38,656 bases of DNA from Aeromonas schubertii (GCF_000820105.1 NZ_CDDB01000071.1:1-38656); one strand, 5' to 3'; positions 1 to 8,817 are shown, counted from the stretch's first letter. Made by a program: numbers and translations. Notes: generated from the letters alone by a model not told the origin.

Positions 1-13
1 TTTGTTAAAGAAC
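1..13 (-). promoter_or_regulatory. boxA antitermination element of an rRNA operon leader
   Basis: On the minus strand the first bases of the window read GTTCTTTAACAAA, which closely matches the boxA of gammaproteobacterial rRNA leaders (E. coli TGCTCTTTAACAA). boxA binds NusB/NusE and makes RNA polymerase resistant to Rho. Just upstream, the minus strand carries a short GCC-GACAA-GGC hairpin (about 20-30) in the position of boxB. The 16S rRNA gene should start to the left of position 1, outside the window. Confidence 0.8.
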
Positions 14-38
14 GTTGCCTTGTCGGCTGAGGCTGCGC

Positions 39-66
39 ATCTTACGCCCCTCATTTTGAAAGTCAA
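39..66 (-). promoter_or_regulatory. rRNA operon promoter P2
   Basis: The minus strand has TTGACT (66-61), a 16-base spacer and TAAGAT (44-39), followed by a GC-rich discriminator GCGCAGCC. The 16-base spacer and GC-rich discriminator are typical of stringently controlled rrn promoters. It lies between P1 and boxA, as P2 does in E. coli rrn operons. Confidence 0.75.
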
Positions 67-153
67 GCGTCATTATCGCTTTTCTTTCGCAGCCAGGTTG
101 GCGTTGCCAACTCGCTGACCATCCGGCGTCATCCGCCGTGCTGGTGAGGGCGC

Positions 154-181
154 ATTATAGGGAGGCGCGCCGGGATGGCAA
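154..181 (-). promoter_or_regulatory. rRNA operon promoter P1 with A/T-rich upstream region
   Basis: The minus strand has TTGCCA (181-176), a 16-base spacer and TATAAT (159-154). The stretch CTCCCTATAATGCGCC is nearly identical to the core of E. coli rrn P1. The A/T tracts at about 182-235 fit UP elements and Fis sites. Transcription would start near 147 and run left. The RND gene upstream is read in the same direction. Confidence 0.82.
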
Positions 182-255
182 GGGCTTTTTCAAAAGTTTT
201 TTAAAATCAAACCCTATCGTTTAAAAAACAGCCTTTTCACTGTTGCGCCAACCAA

Positions 256-281
256 AGGTGGATCGACAGTATGATCCACCT
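256..281 (-). terminator. Inverted repeat after the RND transporter gene, probable terminator
   Basis: A perfect 9-base inverted repeat (256-264 with 273-281, 8-base loop) lies between the end of the efflux pump gene and rrn P1. The following minus-strand bases are only weakly T-rich (CTTTGGTTGG), so intrinsic termination may be inefficient. It would shield the rrn promoters from read-through. Confidence 0.5.
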
Positions 282-318
282 CCGAGGGCTTTGCCTCCCT
301 GAGGCGTCAGATCAGAGC

Positions 319-3300
319 TCATGCCACCTGACGTAACTTATGCTGCTTACGCTCGCGCCGCCGCTCCCCGAGGGCCAACAGACAGGGGGTCAGCACCAGC
401 GTCAGCAAGGTGGCAAAGGCCAGCCCACCGGCAACCGTAGTCGCAAGCTGGCTCCAGAAGGCAGTGGAAGGCCCCCCCAACTCTATCTTGGGCGTCAGAA
501 AGTCGAGGTTAATCTTGAGCACCATAGGCAGCAGGCCGAGGATGGTGGTCACCGTCGTCAGCAGCACGGGGCGCAGACGCTGGGCTCCGGTACGCAGTAT
601 CGCCTCTTGCAGGGTAACCCCCTCTCTGCGCAGCTGATTGAAGGTATCGATCAACACTATGTTGTTGTTAACGACGATGCCCGCCAGGGCGATCACCCCG
701 ATCCCCGACATGACGATGCCGAAGGGCTGTCTTGCCAGCATCAGTCCCAACAGCACTCCCACCGTACTGAACAGGACGGCGGTAAGGATCAACAATGCCT
801 GATAGAAGGAGTTGAACTGAGTCACCAGAATGATGGCTATCAGGAAGAGCGCCACCATAAAGGCCTTGCCCAGAAAGGCAGATGACTCATCCTGCTCTTC
901 ATTTTGTCCCTTGGCTTGCACGCTCACACGAGGATCCAGCGCCATCCCCTCCAGGCCCTTCATCACTCGGGGCAACTCGAGGCTGAGTAGCTTGCCTTCG
1001 GCCATGTCCGCCTGCAGTGTGATGACCTGGCGGCCATCGACCTTGCGGATCACATCGGTCTTGGGCCTGGGTTGCAGACTGGCCAGGTTGGTGATGGGGA
1101 CCTGTCCCTGGGCCGTCTTGAGGCGCAGCTCGGAGAGCCTGTCTATGGTGCGATACTCACTCGGGAAACGGACCCGGATATCGAGCTCATCGTCCACATC
1201 GTCGGCCCGGTATTCGCCGAGCTTGAGGCCCGAGGTGACAAACTGGACGGTCGACCCCACCAGGGTGGCATCGGCACCAAAGCGCGCCGCGTCTCCCCTG
1301 TCTATCTTGAGCTGCCATTCGATGCCGGGCCGGCTGCCATTATCCTGCACGTTGACGAAGGCCCCATCCTGCTCGAGCGCCTGACGCAGTTGCCTGGCAG
1401 TTTGGGCGAGCAACTCGGGATAGCGGGAGCTCACCTCCAGCTTGAGGTCCCGTCCACTGGGAGGGCCGTTCTGATCCTCGCGCACATCGATCTCGACGCC
1501 GGCATAACCGCTCAATCGCTCGCGCACCTCGGCCAGGATCGCCTTGGCAGGGCGACGCTCACTCCAGTCGTGAAAATTGAGACGAAAACTCCCGATGCGA
1601 TCTTCGCCACCGGTCAGGGTATAGAGTGTCTTGATATCGCGAACAGGCAGCAGCGCCTGCTCCAGCTCCCGCATCAGGGCATCCTTCTCCCGGGTAGCGA
1701 GATCCCCGTGGGAACGCACAATCAGGTTGGCGCCATCGGGTTCACCACTTGGGAAGAACTCACTGCCCAGGTTGGAGTTGGCAAAACCCACGATCACCAG
1801 TACCGCAAACAGCAGGGCGCCGACCAATATCTTCACCGGCCGTTCAATGGCCCAGGCCAGCACACGCACATAACGCCCACTCCACCCCGACAGGGTCAGG
1901 ATATCCCCCTGCTCCGACTGCATCAGTTGACCGCGCTCGCGCTCGGAGACGGGACGCGATTTACCGATCAATCCTCCCAGCACGGGGACGAAGCAAAGCG
2001 CCATCACCAGGGAGGCAGCCAGCGTGGCGATGAGGGTAATGGGGAGATACTTCATAAACTCCCCCATGATCCCGGGCCAGAAGATGAGCGGCGCAAAGGC
2101 AGCCAGGGTCGTCGCCGTCGAGGCGATGATGGGCCAGGCCATGCGTCGGCCGGCCTCACCATAGGCCTCGCGACGGTTGGCCCCCTCCGACATGGCCCTA
2201 TCCGCATACTCGGTGACGACGATGGCCGAATCAACCAACATGCCCACCGCCATGATAAGCGCAAAGAGCACCACTATGTTGATGGTGTAACCGCATACCG
2301 CCAGCACCAGAATACCGGTAAGGAAGGAGCCCGGAATTGAGATAGCCACCAGGCTCGCACTGCGCAGCCCCAGGGTAGCCACGATGACGATCACCACCAG
2401 CAGCACCGCCGACAGCACATTGTTTTGCAGATCGCCGAGCATCTGCACCACCCCTTCCGAGGCGTCCCAGGTGTAGACAGGTTGAACATTGCCGGGCCAG
2501 ATGGCCTGCTCACGAGCCACCAGCTCGCGAACCTTGCGCACCGTGTCGATCACGTTCTCTCCGGGGCGCTTCTTGATATCCAGCGAGATGGAGGGGTGAC
2601 CATTGATGCGGGCTACCGTCAGGGGGTCACTATAGGCACGCCTTATCTCGGCCACGTCCTGGAAGGTAATGACTCTATTGCCCTCAACCTTGATGGGCAT
2701 GGTCATCACATCCTGGATGCTCTCGAAGACAGAGGGCACCTTGACGGCGAAACGCCCCAGACCAGTGTCCAGTGTCCCCGCCGCGACCAGGCGATTGTTG
2801 CGCGACAGCAGGTTGTAGATGTCGTTCTGATCCAGGTTGTAACTCTGCAGGCGCAACGGGTCGACCAGCACCTCGACGATATCGGTACGATCGCCCCCAA
2901 TCTCCACCTCGAGCACCTCGCGCAGCCCCTCGATCTTCTCCTTGAGCTCACGGGCCAGGGTGATCAAAGCACGCTCGGGCGCATTGCCGGTGAGGTTGAG
3001 GGTCAGGACCGGATTCTCGTCGGCCATGGTCACTTCACGCACCACCGGCTCTTCGGTCCCCTGGGGTAACTTGGCCTTGGCCAGACTCACTCGATCACGA
3101 ACATCGTTGAGCGCCTCGGCCGGATCACGCCCCGCCTCAAACTCGAGCAGCACGGAGCCATGTCCTTCACTCGCGGTGGCGCTCATCTCCTTGATCCCGT
3201 CCAGACCGCGCAGTTCGGTCTCCATGGGGCGGATCAGCATCCGCTCGGCATCTTCCGGCGAGATACCATCGTGGACGATAGAGACATAGATGAAGGGAAT

Positions 3301-3426
3301 GGTGACGTCCGGATCGGCCTCCTTGGGGATATCCCGATAGGTGAGAAACCCGGCTACCAGCAACAGCACCAGGATGGAGATCATGGTGCGGGCACGGTGC
3401 ATGGCTCCGTCGATCAAGGCATTCAT
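319..3426 (-). CDS. RND family efflux transporter, permease subunit
   Basis: The 1035-residue product is an AcrB/HAE-type resistance-nodulation-division transporter of the inner membrane. It exports substrates using the proton gradient, together with a periplasmic adaptor and an outer-membrane channel. It has the usual layout: an N-terminal transmembrane helix (about 14-30), a large periplasmic loop, a helix bundle (about 335-490), a second periplasmic loop, and a C-terminal helix bundle. In helix 4 it reads MLVDSAIVV (Asp399-Ser400), so only the first of AcrB's two relay aspartates is kept. In helix 10 AGIVVNNNIVLID has Asn near AcrB's Lys940. The ATG overlaps the adaptor's stop codon by 4 bases (ATGA), with GGGGAGA as ribosome site. 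No outer-membrane factor gene is adjacent, so a shared TolC is likely. The substrate cannot be read from the sequence. Confidence 0.93.
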   Translation of the reverse strand: MNALIDGAMHRARTMISILVLLLVAGFLTYRDIPKEADPDVTIPFIYVSIVHDGISPEDAERMLIRPMETELRGLDGIKEMSATASEGHGSVLLEFEAGRDPAEALNDVRDRVSLAKAKLPQGTEEPVVREVTMADENPVLTLNLTGNAPERALITLARELKEKIEGLREVLEVEIGGDRTDIVEVLVDPLRLQSYNLDQNDIYNLLSRNNRLVAAGTLDTGLGRFAVKVPSVFESIQDVMTMPIKVEGNRVITFQDVAEIRRAYSDPLTVARINGHPSISLDIKKRPGENVIDTVRKVRELVAREQAIWPGNVQPVYTWDASEGVVQMLGDLQNNVLSAVLLVVIVIVATLGLRSASLVAISIPGSFLTGILVLAVCGYTINIVVLFALIMAVGMLVDSAIVVTEYADRAMSEGANRREAYGEAGRRMAWPIIASTATTLAAFAPLIFWPGIMGEFMKYLPITLIATLAASLVMALCFVPVLGGLIGKSRPVSERERGQLMQSEQGDILTLSGWSGRYVRVLAWAIERPVKILVGALLFAVLVIVGFANSNLGSEFFPSGEPDGANLIVRSHGDLATREKDALMRELEQALLPVRDIKTLYTLTGGEDRIGSFRLNFHDWSERRPAKAILAEVRERLSGYAGVEIDVREDQNGPPSGRDLKLEVSSRYPELLAQTARQLRQALEQDGAFVNVQDNGSRPGIEWQLKIDRGDAARFGADATLVGSTVQFVTSGLKLGEYRADDVDDELDIRVRFPSEYRTIDRLSELRLKTAQGQVPITNLASLQPRPKTDVIRKVDGRQVITLQADMAEGKLLSLELPRVMKGLEGMALDPRVSVQAKGQNEEQDESSAFLGKAFMVALFLIAIILVTQFNSFYQALLILTAVLFSTVGVLLGLMLARQPFGIVMSGIGVIALAGIVVNNNIVLIDTFNQLRREGVTLQEAILRTGAQRLRPVLLTTVTTILGLLPMVLKINLDFLTPKIELGGPSTAFWSQLATTVAGGLAFATLLTLVLTPCLLALGERRRERKQHKLRQVA

Positions 3427-4526
3427 GAGCGCGTCTCCCCGCTGGCAGCTTCCCGCACCACCTCGACCCGGTCACCGGCCGAGACGAAGCCCTGCCCCAC
3501 GGTGATCACATCCAGTTGTGGCCCAACGTCGCCAAGCCAGCTTCCCTCCGGGCCGGTTCGAACCAGTCTGGCCGGGGTAAACTTCACCTTGTCCCCCTCT
3601 ACCGACTTGATGCCGAGGCGCCCCGCCTCATCGAGGGCCAGCAGAGCCGGGCTCAGGGGAATGGCCAGCTGCTTGCCGAGGGGGATCTGCAGCTCGGCGC
3701 TGGTACCGGCAGGCAGACGACTGCCGGGATTGGCCATGGTCACCTCGACGGCGAAGGTATTGGTAGCCGGATCCGACACCCTGGAGAGGTAGCGAATGAT
3801 ACCGTCGGCATCCTGCTTGCCACTCAGACGGATATGAGCCTCTCCCCCCTGATTCAGCAAGCCGATATCCAGCTCGGTTACATCGGCCCGGATCAGCAGG
3901 GGATCGTTATCGGCGACCTCCAGCAGGGGATCGCCCACTCCCACATACTGCCCCACCTCAACACTACGGCTATTGAGAATGCCGGCAAAAGGAGCCCGCA
4001 CCGTGGTGTTGGCAAGCTCGAGGCGCAGCCGCTCGACATCGGCGCGCGCCTCGGCCAGTGCGGCCTCCTTCTCGATCAGCTGCACCCGCCCCTGAAATCC
4101 CTGGTGGGCCAACTTGCGTGCTCCCTGGACCTCGAGCTCGCGCAAGGCGAGCTGAGCCTCGGCGCGTTTAAGCTGGACCGGTCTGTGGTCGGCGGCAATA
4201 CGCAGCAGGGGTTGGCCGGCGTCCACCCAGCTCCCTTTCTCCACCAGCACCGCCTCGATGCGCCCCGAGACCTCTGCCGCGAGGCGGGAGACGCGCTCCG
4301 GCTCGGTGCGTCCGTACAGGGTGAGGGTGTGTTCTATGGGTTCGGCCACCATGGTCCTGACCCGCACCTTGGGCAGGGGAGCCGCTATCTCTTTGGCGGT
4401 CGGTGGCGTCTGCTCACCCACCCCCACAATCTCGCCCCGGGTAAACCAGAGGATCACGGCTGCGGCCATGCCAGCAGCCAGCCAGGCGGGATGCGCCGCC
4501 AGTTTCGCTTTCCATTTGTTATTCAT
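3423..4526 (-). CDS. RND efflux periplasmic adaptor subunit (membrane fusion protein)
   Basis: This 367-residue protein links the RND pump to the outer-membrane channel. A single N-terminal membrane segment (about 14-28) without a lipobox cysteine anchors it in the inner membrane. A lipoyl/barrel-sandwich half follows (AEVSGRIEAVLVEKGSWV, about 85-105), then an alpha-helical hairpin rich in Ala, Glu and Leu (about 118-170), and the second lipoyl half (TTVRAPFAGILNSRSVEVG). Beta-barrel and membrane-proximal regions fill the C-terminal part. It is the first gene of a two-gene operon and ends in a 4-base overlap with the permease gene, a sign of translational coupling. The ATG at 4526 is preceded by AGGAAGAGAGT. 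It belongs to the HlyD/AcrA/CzcB superfamily, but the exact subfamily is uncertain. Confidence 0.92.
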   Translation of the reverse strand: MNNKWKAKLAAHPAWLAAGMAAAVILWFTRGEIVGVGEQTPPTAKEIAAPLPKVRVRTMVAEPIEHTLTLYGRTEPERVSRLAAEVSGRIEAVLVEKGSWVDAGQPLLRIAADHRPVQLKRAEAQLALRELEVQGARKLAHQGFQGRVQLIEKEAALAEARADVERLRLELANTTVRAPFAGILNSRSVEVGQYVGVGDPLLEVADNDPLLIRADVTELDIGLLNQGGEAHIRLSGKQDADGIIRYLSRVSDPATNTFAVEVTMANPGSRLPAGTSAELQIPLGKQLAIPLSPALLALDEAGRLGIKSVEGDKVKFTPARLVRTGPEGSWLGDVGPQLDVITVGQGFVSAGDRVEVVREAASGETRS

Positions 4527-4621
4527 ACTCTCTTCCTGACGTATGCCTTATTGGGGTCCTGCCGCTCTCCTTGTGCCGGTGAGTCAGCCTGTCTCCTTGA
4601 CCTGGACCGGGTATCAAGAGA

Positions 4622-4639
4622 CGTGCCAAACATGGCACG
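4622..4639. promoter_or_regulatory. Palindromic candidate operator upstream of the efflux operon
   Basis: CGTGCCA-AACA-TGGCACG is a perfect 7+4+7 inverted repeat about 96 bases upstream of the adaptor start. It has no T-run on either side, so it does not look like a terminator. An A/T-rich stretch adjoins it (4640-4672). A second smaller dyad, GGTCA-AAC-TGACC, lies at 4683-4695. Efflux operons are often controlled by TetR or MarR repressors at such sites, but no regulator gene is adjacent. Confidence 0.4.
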
Positions 4640-4757
4640 CCTTTAAATTCAATAAGTTAAAAAACAATCGTCCGTTCTCCGCGGTCAAACTGACCACAGA
4701 TTGGTTAACTTAGCCAAATAGCGGGAAGATAAGAAGAGACAGAATGGGGGGAAAACA

Positions 4758-4777
4758 AAAGGCCCCGCAGGGCCTTT
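4758..4777 (-). terminator. Intrinsic terminator of erpA
   Basis: An 8-base stem (4758-4765 with 4770-4777, loop CGCA) directly follows the erpA stop codon. On the minus strand it is followed by TTGTTTTCC. The spacing and T-rich tail are typical of a Rho-independent terminator. Confidence 0.85.
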
Positions 4778-4778
4778 G

Positions 4779-5129
4779 TCAGATAGAGAAGCTGGAGCCG
4801 CAGCCACAGGTGGTCGTGGCGTTGGGGTTGGTCACGGTAAAGCGTGACCCCTCCAGCCCTTCGGTGTAGTCAACGCTACCACCGACCAGATACTGCAGGC
4901 TCATGGGGTCAATAACCATGATGACGCCATTCTTCTCGACCACGGTATCCCCTTCGTTGATCTTCTCATCGAAGGTGAAGCCGTATTGGAAACCGGAGCA
5001 GCCACCACCCGTGATATAGACCCGCAGCTTCAGCTCCGGATTCTCCTCCTCGGTGATGAGGGATTTCACCTTGTTTGCCGCAGCATCCGTCATCTGGATG
5101 GGCAAGGGTGTCTCCAATTCAACGCTCAT
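4779..5129 (-). CDS. erpA: Iron-sulfur cluster insertion protein ErpA
   Basis: ErpA is an A-type carrier that passes Fe-S clusters to apoproteins, in E. coli including IspG/IspH. The 116-residue protein matches E. coli ErpA (114 residues) nearly end to end. It keeps the three cluster-binding cysteines: Cys44 in [11 protein letters not shown] and Cys108/Cys110 in [11 protein letters not shown]. The blocks [11 protein letters not shown] and [15 protein letters not shown] are also conserved. The start is supported by AAGAGGTC upstream. It has its own promoter-like sequence and terminator, so it is probably a single-gene transcript. The downstream efflux operon has a separate upstream region. Confidence 0.97.
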   Translation of the reverse strand: MSVELETPLPIQMTDAAANKVKSLITEEENPELKLRVYITGGGCSGFQYGFTFDEKINEGDTVVEKNGVIMVIDPMSLQYLVGGSVDYTEGLEGSRFTVTNPNATTTCGCGSSFSI

Positions 5130-5158
5130 GTCTGACCTCTTAACGTATGGACGGCGGG

Positions 5159-5187
5159 ATTATCCAATACCCGACCGCGGGGTTCAA
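5159..5187 (-). promoter_or_regulatory. Candidate sigma-70 promoter of erpA
   Basis: The minus strand has TTGAAC (5187-5182), a 17-base spacer and GATAAT (5164-5159), about 30 bases upstream of the erpA ATG. It sits in the gap between the preceding gene's stop codon and erpA. I did not find a convincing IscR site. Confidence 0.55.
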
Positions 5188-5191
5188 GTAT

Positions 5192-5887
5192 TCAACCCGC
5201 AGGGGCAACCTGGGGCACGGCCAGCGGCTTGAGTACCTCGCCCCAGCCGACCACCATGCGCTGGGCTGGCTGCCTTCCCTGCTTGGGAATGGTGAGGATC
5301 ACCTTGTCTGGCACAAACCCCTCGGGCAGTTGCCAATCCCCCTCGAGTAGCTGGAAATAACGCAGGGCATAACTGGCCGACCCGGCCTTCATCCCCAGGG
5401 CCGTGCCGTTGAGAGACTTGGGCTTGCCCTCCAGGCTCCCCTCGACACGAATCACCACCTGCCCTCTGAACAACTCCCGCTGCTTGGCGGCCTGGATCAG
5501 AGCCAGACGATAGTGAAAGCGACCGGGTACGCTCGTGGTTTCGACACTCAAATTGTCGATAGAGACCCCGGTCTGCTCGCTGCCGGGGCGCATGATACGC
5601 TCGAAGAAGGCCAGCTGGCGCTTCTGCTCCTGGATCTGCGCCTCCTGCCCCTTGAGCGTCTGCTGTAACTGCTCGAAGGCGGTCTGCTGTGTCGTAAGCC
5701 GGGTATTTTTGACCTCCAACTCCTGCTTGAGCCGGGTCAGCCCCTCGCTCTGCAGGGTGAGGGTCTTCTGCTGCACCTCAATAAGGCTGGCACTCCCCAG
5801 CTCCTGCCAGTGGCCCGCCAGATAACCGATCGCCAGCCCGGGCAGCAGGCCGAGCCCCCATAACCACTTACCACTCAACTTGGTCAT
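5192..5887 (-). CDS. Conserved hypothetical membrane-anchored coiled-coil protein (DUF6776-like)
   Basis: I recognise no characterised function. The start at 5887 gives a 231-residue protein and is preferred over an upstream in-frame ATG (5941) because it has GAGAGGT in front. It begins with a single hydrophobic segment (about residues 6-24, WLWGLGLLPGLAIGYLAGHW). A heptad-rich coiled coil of Leu, Gln, Glu and Lys follows (about 30-95), then a compact C-terminal domain (about 100-215). The layout predicts an inner-membrane protein with a periplasmic coiled coil. It resembles proteins grouped as DUF6776 in related bacteria, assigned from memory. It lies 54 bases downstream of clcA in the same direction and could be co-transcribed with it. 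Confidence 0.75.
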   Translation of the reverse strand: MTKLSGKWLWGLGLLPGLAIGYLAGHWQELGSASLIEVQQKTLTLQSEGLTRLKQELEVKNTRLTTQQTAFEQLQQTLKGQEAQIQEQKRQLAFFERIMRPGSEQTGVSIDNLSVETTSVPGRFHYRLALIQAAKQRELFRGQVVIRVEGSLEGKPKSLNGTALGMKAGSASYALRYFQLLEGDWQLPEGFVPDKVILTIPKQGRQPAQRMVVGWGEVLKPLAVPQVAPAG

Positions 5888-5941
5888 GTTACCTCTCGGA
5901 TACCAACACATCTCCCCAGAGTGTGCCAGTGCCCACACCAT

Positions 5942-7306
5942 TTAACCAGTTTTGCACTGGGCTTCGCGCTCGCGGGCCAGCCGCAGGGTCCGCTCCAGGA
6001 TCTGGCTATAGATGGGACGTCCCCCCAACCACTGGGCCATCAGGGTGGCCCCCATGGTGGTGATCATCATGGGCAAGATCAGTTGATAGTTGTCGGTCAT
6101 TTCTGTCACCAGCACTATGCCGGTGATGGGCGCACGTACGGTAGCGGCAAACAGGGCCCCCATGCCGGCGATGGCGAAGGCTCCAGGCTCGATGCCAAGT
6201 TCAGGGAAGGCGGCATGAAACAGATAGCCGAAGGTGACTCCAAACAGGGTCCCCAGGGCCAGGGTAGGCGCAAACACCCCCCCCGGTGCACCGGAGCAGA
6301 AACAGATGAGGGTGGCGATGAGACGAGCGACAAAAATAAGGAAGAGGGTCGCCATGGCATAGTCACCGCGCACCAGGTGGGGGATCAACTCGATACCACC
6401 ACCGCTGATGGGGGGCGCATAGAGGGAGAGCACCCCGAAGAGGCCCGCCACCAGCATGCCGATCCCCACGAAGCGCCAGCGGCGGTTACGGTGCAGGGCC
6501 AGATAGCCGTCCTGACAGGCGAGTACCAGCTTGTTGAAGACAAATCCGAGCACTCCGAACGCCAGCCCCATGCAGAGGAAGAGCCAGAGCGCCTGCAGCT
6601 GGGGAGCCTGGTAGTGAGGTAGGGTGATGGCGGGATGCTGGCCCCGGATGGCCTGCAACACCAATGTGCCCATGATGGCCGATAGCCCCACCGCCTTGAT
6701 GGCCAGGAAGGAGTAGCGAAACTGGGGCCGCATCTCCTCCATCACGAAGAGGATGCCGGCAAGAGGCGCATTGAACGCCGCCGCCAGACCACCGGCCGCA
6801 CCGGCGGCCAGCAGGGCATGACCATGCTCCTTGGGCAGGCGGAAGAGGTCGGCCACCATCTGACCCAGATTGCCCCCGATCTGCACCGAGGGTCCCTCAC
6901 GGCCGAGCACCATGCCCGATCCCAGGGTGCACAGCCCCCCGAAGAACTTCACCGGCAACACCCGCCACCAGCGCACCGGTCGCAGCTCCTCCATGGCCCC
7001 CTCGATCTCGGGGATGCCCGACCCTCCCGCCTCGGGGGCAAAGGCGTGGGTCAGCCAGTAACCCACCAAACCAAGCAGGGCGCTGACCAGAAAGGCGAGG
7101 AAGATGGCCTGCCACCAGGGGTGCTCACCGAGCCAGCCGAGGCGCCCCTCGATGAGGCGGTTGACGGAGAGTTCAAAGAGCGCGCAGACGGCGCCCGCCA
7201 GGGAGCCCACCAGGGCTGCCAGCAGCAATACCCACAGGGGCATTCTCTTTTCGATCAAACGACGCAATACGAGGCGACGAGGAGAGAGGGAAGCAGCATC
7301 TTGCAT
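5942..7306 (-). CDS. clcA: H+/Cl- exchange transporter ClcA
   Basis: ClcA is a homodimeric inner-membrane antiporter exchanging two chloride ions for one proton; in E. coli it supports extreme acid resistance. The 454-residue protein has the three selectivity motifs: GSGIPE (95-100), GREGP (135-139) and GGVFAPTLALG. Glu137 matches the external gating glutamate (E. coli E148). Glu191 in FVMEEMRPQFR matches the internal proton glutamate (E203), so it should be an exchanger and not a channel. The Tyr of RPIYSQIL matches the inner-gate Tyr445. Length is close to the family norm. It is divergent from hemL and lies upstream of the coiled-coil protein gene. An asr-like acid-shock gene is also in this window, but nothing here shows joint control. 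Confidence 0.95.
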   Translation of the reverse strand: MQDAASLSPRRLVLRRLIEKRMPLWVLLLAALVGSLAGAVCALFELSVNRLIEGRLGWLGEHPWWQAIFLAFLVSALLGLVGYWLTHAFAPEAGGSGIPEIEGAMEELRPVRWWRVLPVKFFGGLCTLGSGMVLGREGPSVQIGGNLGQMVADLFRLPKEHGHALLAAGAAGGLAAAFNAPLAGILFVMEEMRPQFRYSFLAIKAVGLSAIMGTLVLQAIRGQHPAITLPHYQAPQLQALWLFLCMGLAFGVLGFVFNKLVLACQDGYLALHRNRRWRFVGIGMLVAGLFGVLSLYAPPISGGGIELIPHLVRGDYAMATLFLIFVARLIATLICFCSGAPGGVFAPTLALGTLFGVTFGYLFHAAFPELGIEPGAFAIAGMGALFAATVRAPITGIVLVTEMTDNYQLILPMMITTMGATLMAQWLGGRPIYSQILERTLRLAREREAQCKTG

Positions 7307-7341
7307 GGAAAAACCTGTTCTCGTTCAGTCTGGGGGTGACT

Positions 7342-7370
7342 CTGCCAAGGCACCCGCTTTCTGGTATAGT
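7342..7370 (+). promoter_or_regulatory. Candidate promoter of hemL
   Basis: CTGCCA (7342-7347), a 17-base spacer and TATAGT (7365-7370), with TGG just before the -10 hexamer as an extended -10 element. The start site would be near 7377, giving a leader of about 120 bases in the clcA-hemL divergent region. Confidence 0.5.
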
Positions 7371-7497
7371 CAGGCCGTTTCAATGGCGAGGGCGCAGGAG
7401 CAGAGCGCAGCATCATACACCTGCATGCCTGCGCTGCCGACCCCAAAGCGGCCACGGCGCCCTCCCCTCCCCCTACAATTCCAGTTAAGGATGATCC

Positions 7498-8784
7498 ATG
7501 TCAAAGTCAGATCAGCTGTTTGAGCAGGCCCGTCACAGCATTCCCGGTGGCGTCAACTCGCCGGTACGCGCCTTTAACGGCGTGGGCGGCACCCCGGTCT
7601 TCATCGACCACGCCGACGGCGCCTATCTCTACGACGTGGATGGCAAGGCCTATGTGGACTACATCGGCTCCTGGGGCCCCATGCTGCTCGGCCACAACCA
7701 CCCGGCCATCAAGGGGGCCGTCATCGCCGCCGTCGAGAAGGGTCTGAGCTACGGCGCCCCGACCGAGATCGAGGTACGCATGGCCGAGCGCGTGCGCGCT
7801 ATCGTCCCCTCCATGGAGCAGGTGCGCATGGTCAACTCCGGCACAGAGGCGACCATGAGCGCCATCCGGCTGGCCCGCGGCTACACCGGCCGCGACAAGC
7901 TCCTCAAGTTTGAAGGGTGCTACCATGGTCATGCCGACTCCCTGCTGGTCAAGGCAGGCTCAGGTGCCCTCACCCTGGGCCAACCCAATAGTCCGGGCGT
8001 CCCGGCCGACTTTGCCAAACACACCCTGACCTGTACCTATAACGATCTCGCCTCGGTCGAGGAAGCCTTTGTCCAGTATGGCCAGGAGATCGCCTGCATC
8101 ATCGTCGAGCCGGTGGCCGGCAACATGAACTGCATCCCGCCGGTACCGGGCTTCCTCGAGGGGCTGCGTGCCCTCTGTGACCAGTACGGCAGCGTGCTGA
8201 TCCTCGACGAGGTGATGACCGGCTTTCGGGTCTCCAAACAGGGAGCCCAAGGCTACTACGGCATCACGCCGGATCTCACCACCCTGGGCAAGATCATCGG
8301 TGCCGGCATGCCGGTGGGCGCCTTCGGTGGCAAGCGCGAAATCATGCAGCACATAGCGCCGACCGGCCCCGTCTACCAGGCCGGTACCCTGTCGGGCAAC
8401 CCCATCGCCATGGCGGCAGGTCTGGCCATGATGGATCTGCTCGAGCAACCGGGTCTCTACGAGGCGCTCAATGAGAAGACAGCCCGCATCGCCGAGGGGC
8501 TCAAGGCCGCCGCCGCCAAACACGGCATCCCGCTGGCCATCAATCAGGTGGGTGGCATGTTCGGTTTCTTCTTCACCGACGAGCCAACCATCACCCGCTT
8601 TGATCAAGTCACCCGTTGTGACATGGAGAAGTTCAAGCGCTTCTACCATCTGATGCTGGAAGAGGGCGTCTATCTGGCCCCCAGCGCCTACGAGGCCGGC
8701 TTCCTCTCCATGGCCCACGGCGATAACGAGATCGAGCACACCCTGGCGGCGGCCGATCGCTGCTTTGCCAAACTGGTCGCCTGA
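7498..8784 (+). CDS. hemL: Glutamate-1-semialdehyde 2,1-aminomutase
   Basis: HemL is a PLP-dependent cytosolic enzyme. It converts glutamate-1-semialdehyde to 5-aminolevulinate, the last step of the C5 route to haem and other tetrapyrroles. The 428-residue protein matches the usual length. It shows the N-terminal [13 protein letters not shown] block, the glycine-rich [14 protein letters not shown] segment, LDEVMTGFR (the cofactor-contacting Asp) and [15 protein letters not shown] with the Schiff-base lysine at 265. The ATG is preceded by AAGGATGATCC, a good ribosome site. It is transcribed alone, divergent from clcA. Confidence 0.98.
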   Translation: MSKSDQLFEQARHSIPGGVNSPVRAFNGVGGTPVFIDHADGAYLYDVDGKAYVDYIGSWGPMLLGHNHPAIKGAVIAAVEKGLSYGAPTEIEVRMAERVRAIVPSMEQVRMVNSGTEATMSAIRLARGYTGRDKLLKFEGCYHGHADSLLVKAGSGALTLGQPNSPGVPADFAKHTLTCTYNDLASVEEAFVQYGQEIACIIVEPVAGNMNCIPPVPGFLEGLRALCDQYGSVLILDEVMTGFRVSKQGAQGYYGITPDLTTLGKIIGAGMPVGAFGGKREIMQHIAPTGPVYQAGTLSGNPIAMAAGLAMMDLLEQPGLYEALNEKTARIAEGLKAAAAKHGIPLAINQVGGMFGFFFTDEPTITRFDQVTRCDMEKFKRFYHLMLEEGVYLAPSAYEAGFLSMAHGDNEIEHTLAAADRCFAKLVA

Positions 8785-8797
8785 TCACCGCACTCGC

Positions 8798-8817
8798 GAG
8801 GGGGCCCAGGCCCCCTC
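8798..8817 (+). terminator. GC-rich hairpin after hemL, probable terminator
   Basis: A perfect 9-base inverted repeat (8798-8806 with 8809-8817) follows the hemL stop codon by 13 bases. The T-tract is poor (AGTCCGCTTTA), so termination may be partial. The rest of the gap up to the next gene (8818-9108) holds the promoter-like sequence listed next and no convincing ORF. Confidence 0.5.

Noticed and set aside
1072-2340. 422-codon plus-strand ORF opposite the RND gene
   Set aside because: It is an antisense shadow caused by high third-position GC; it is His/Gln/Gly-rich with no family resemblance.
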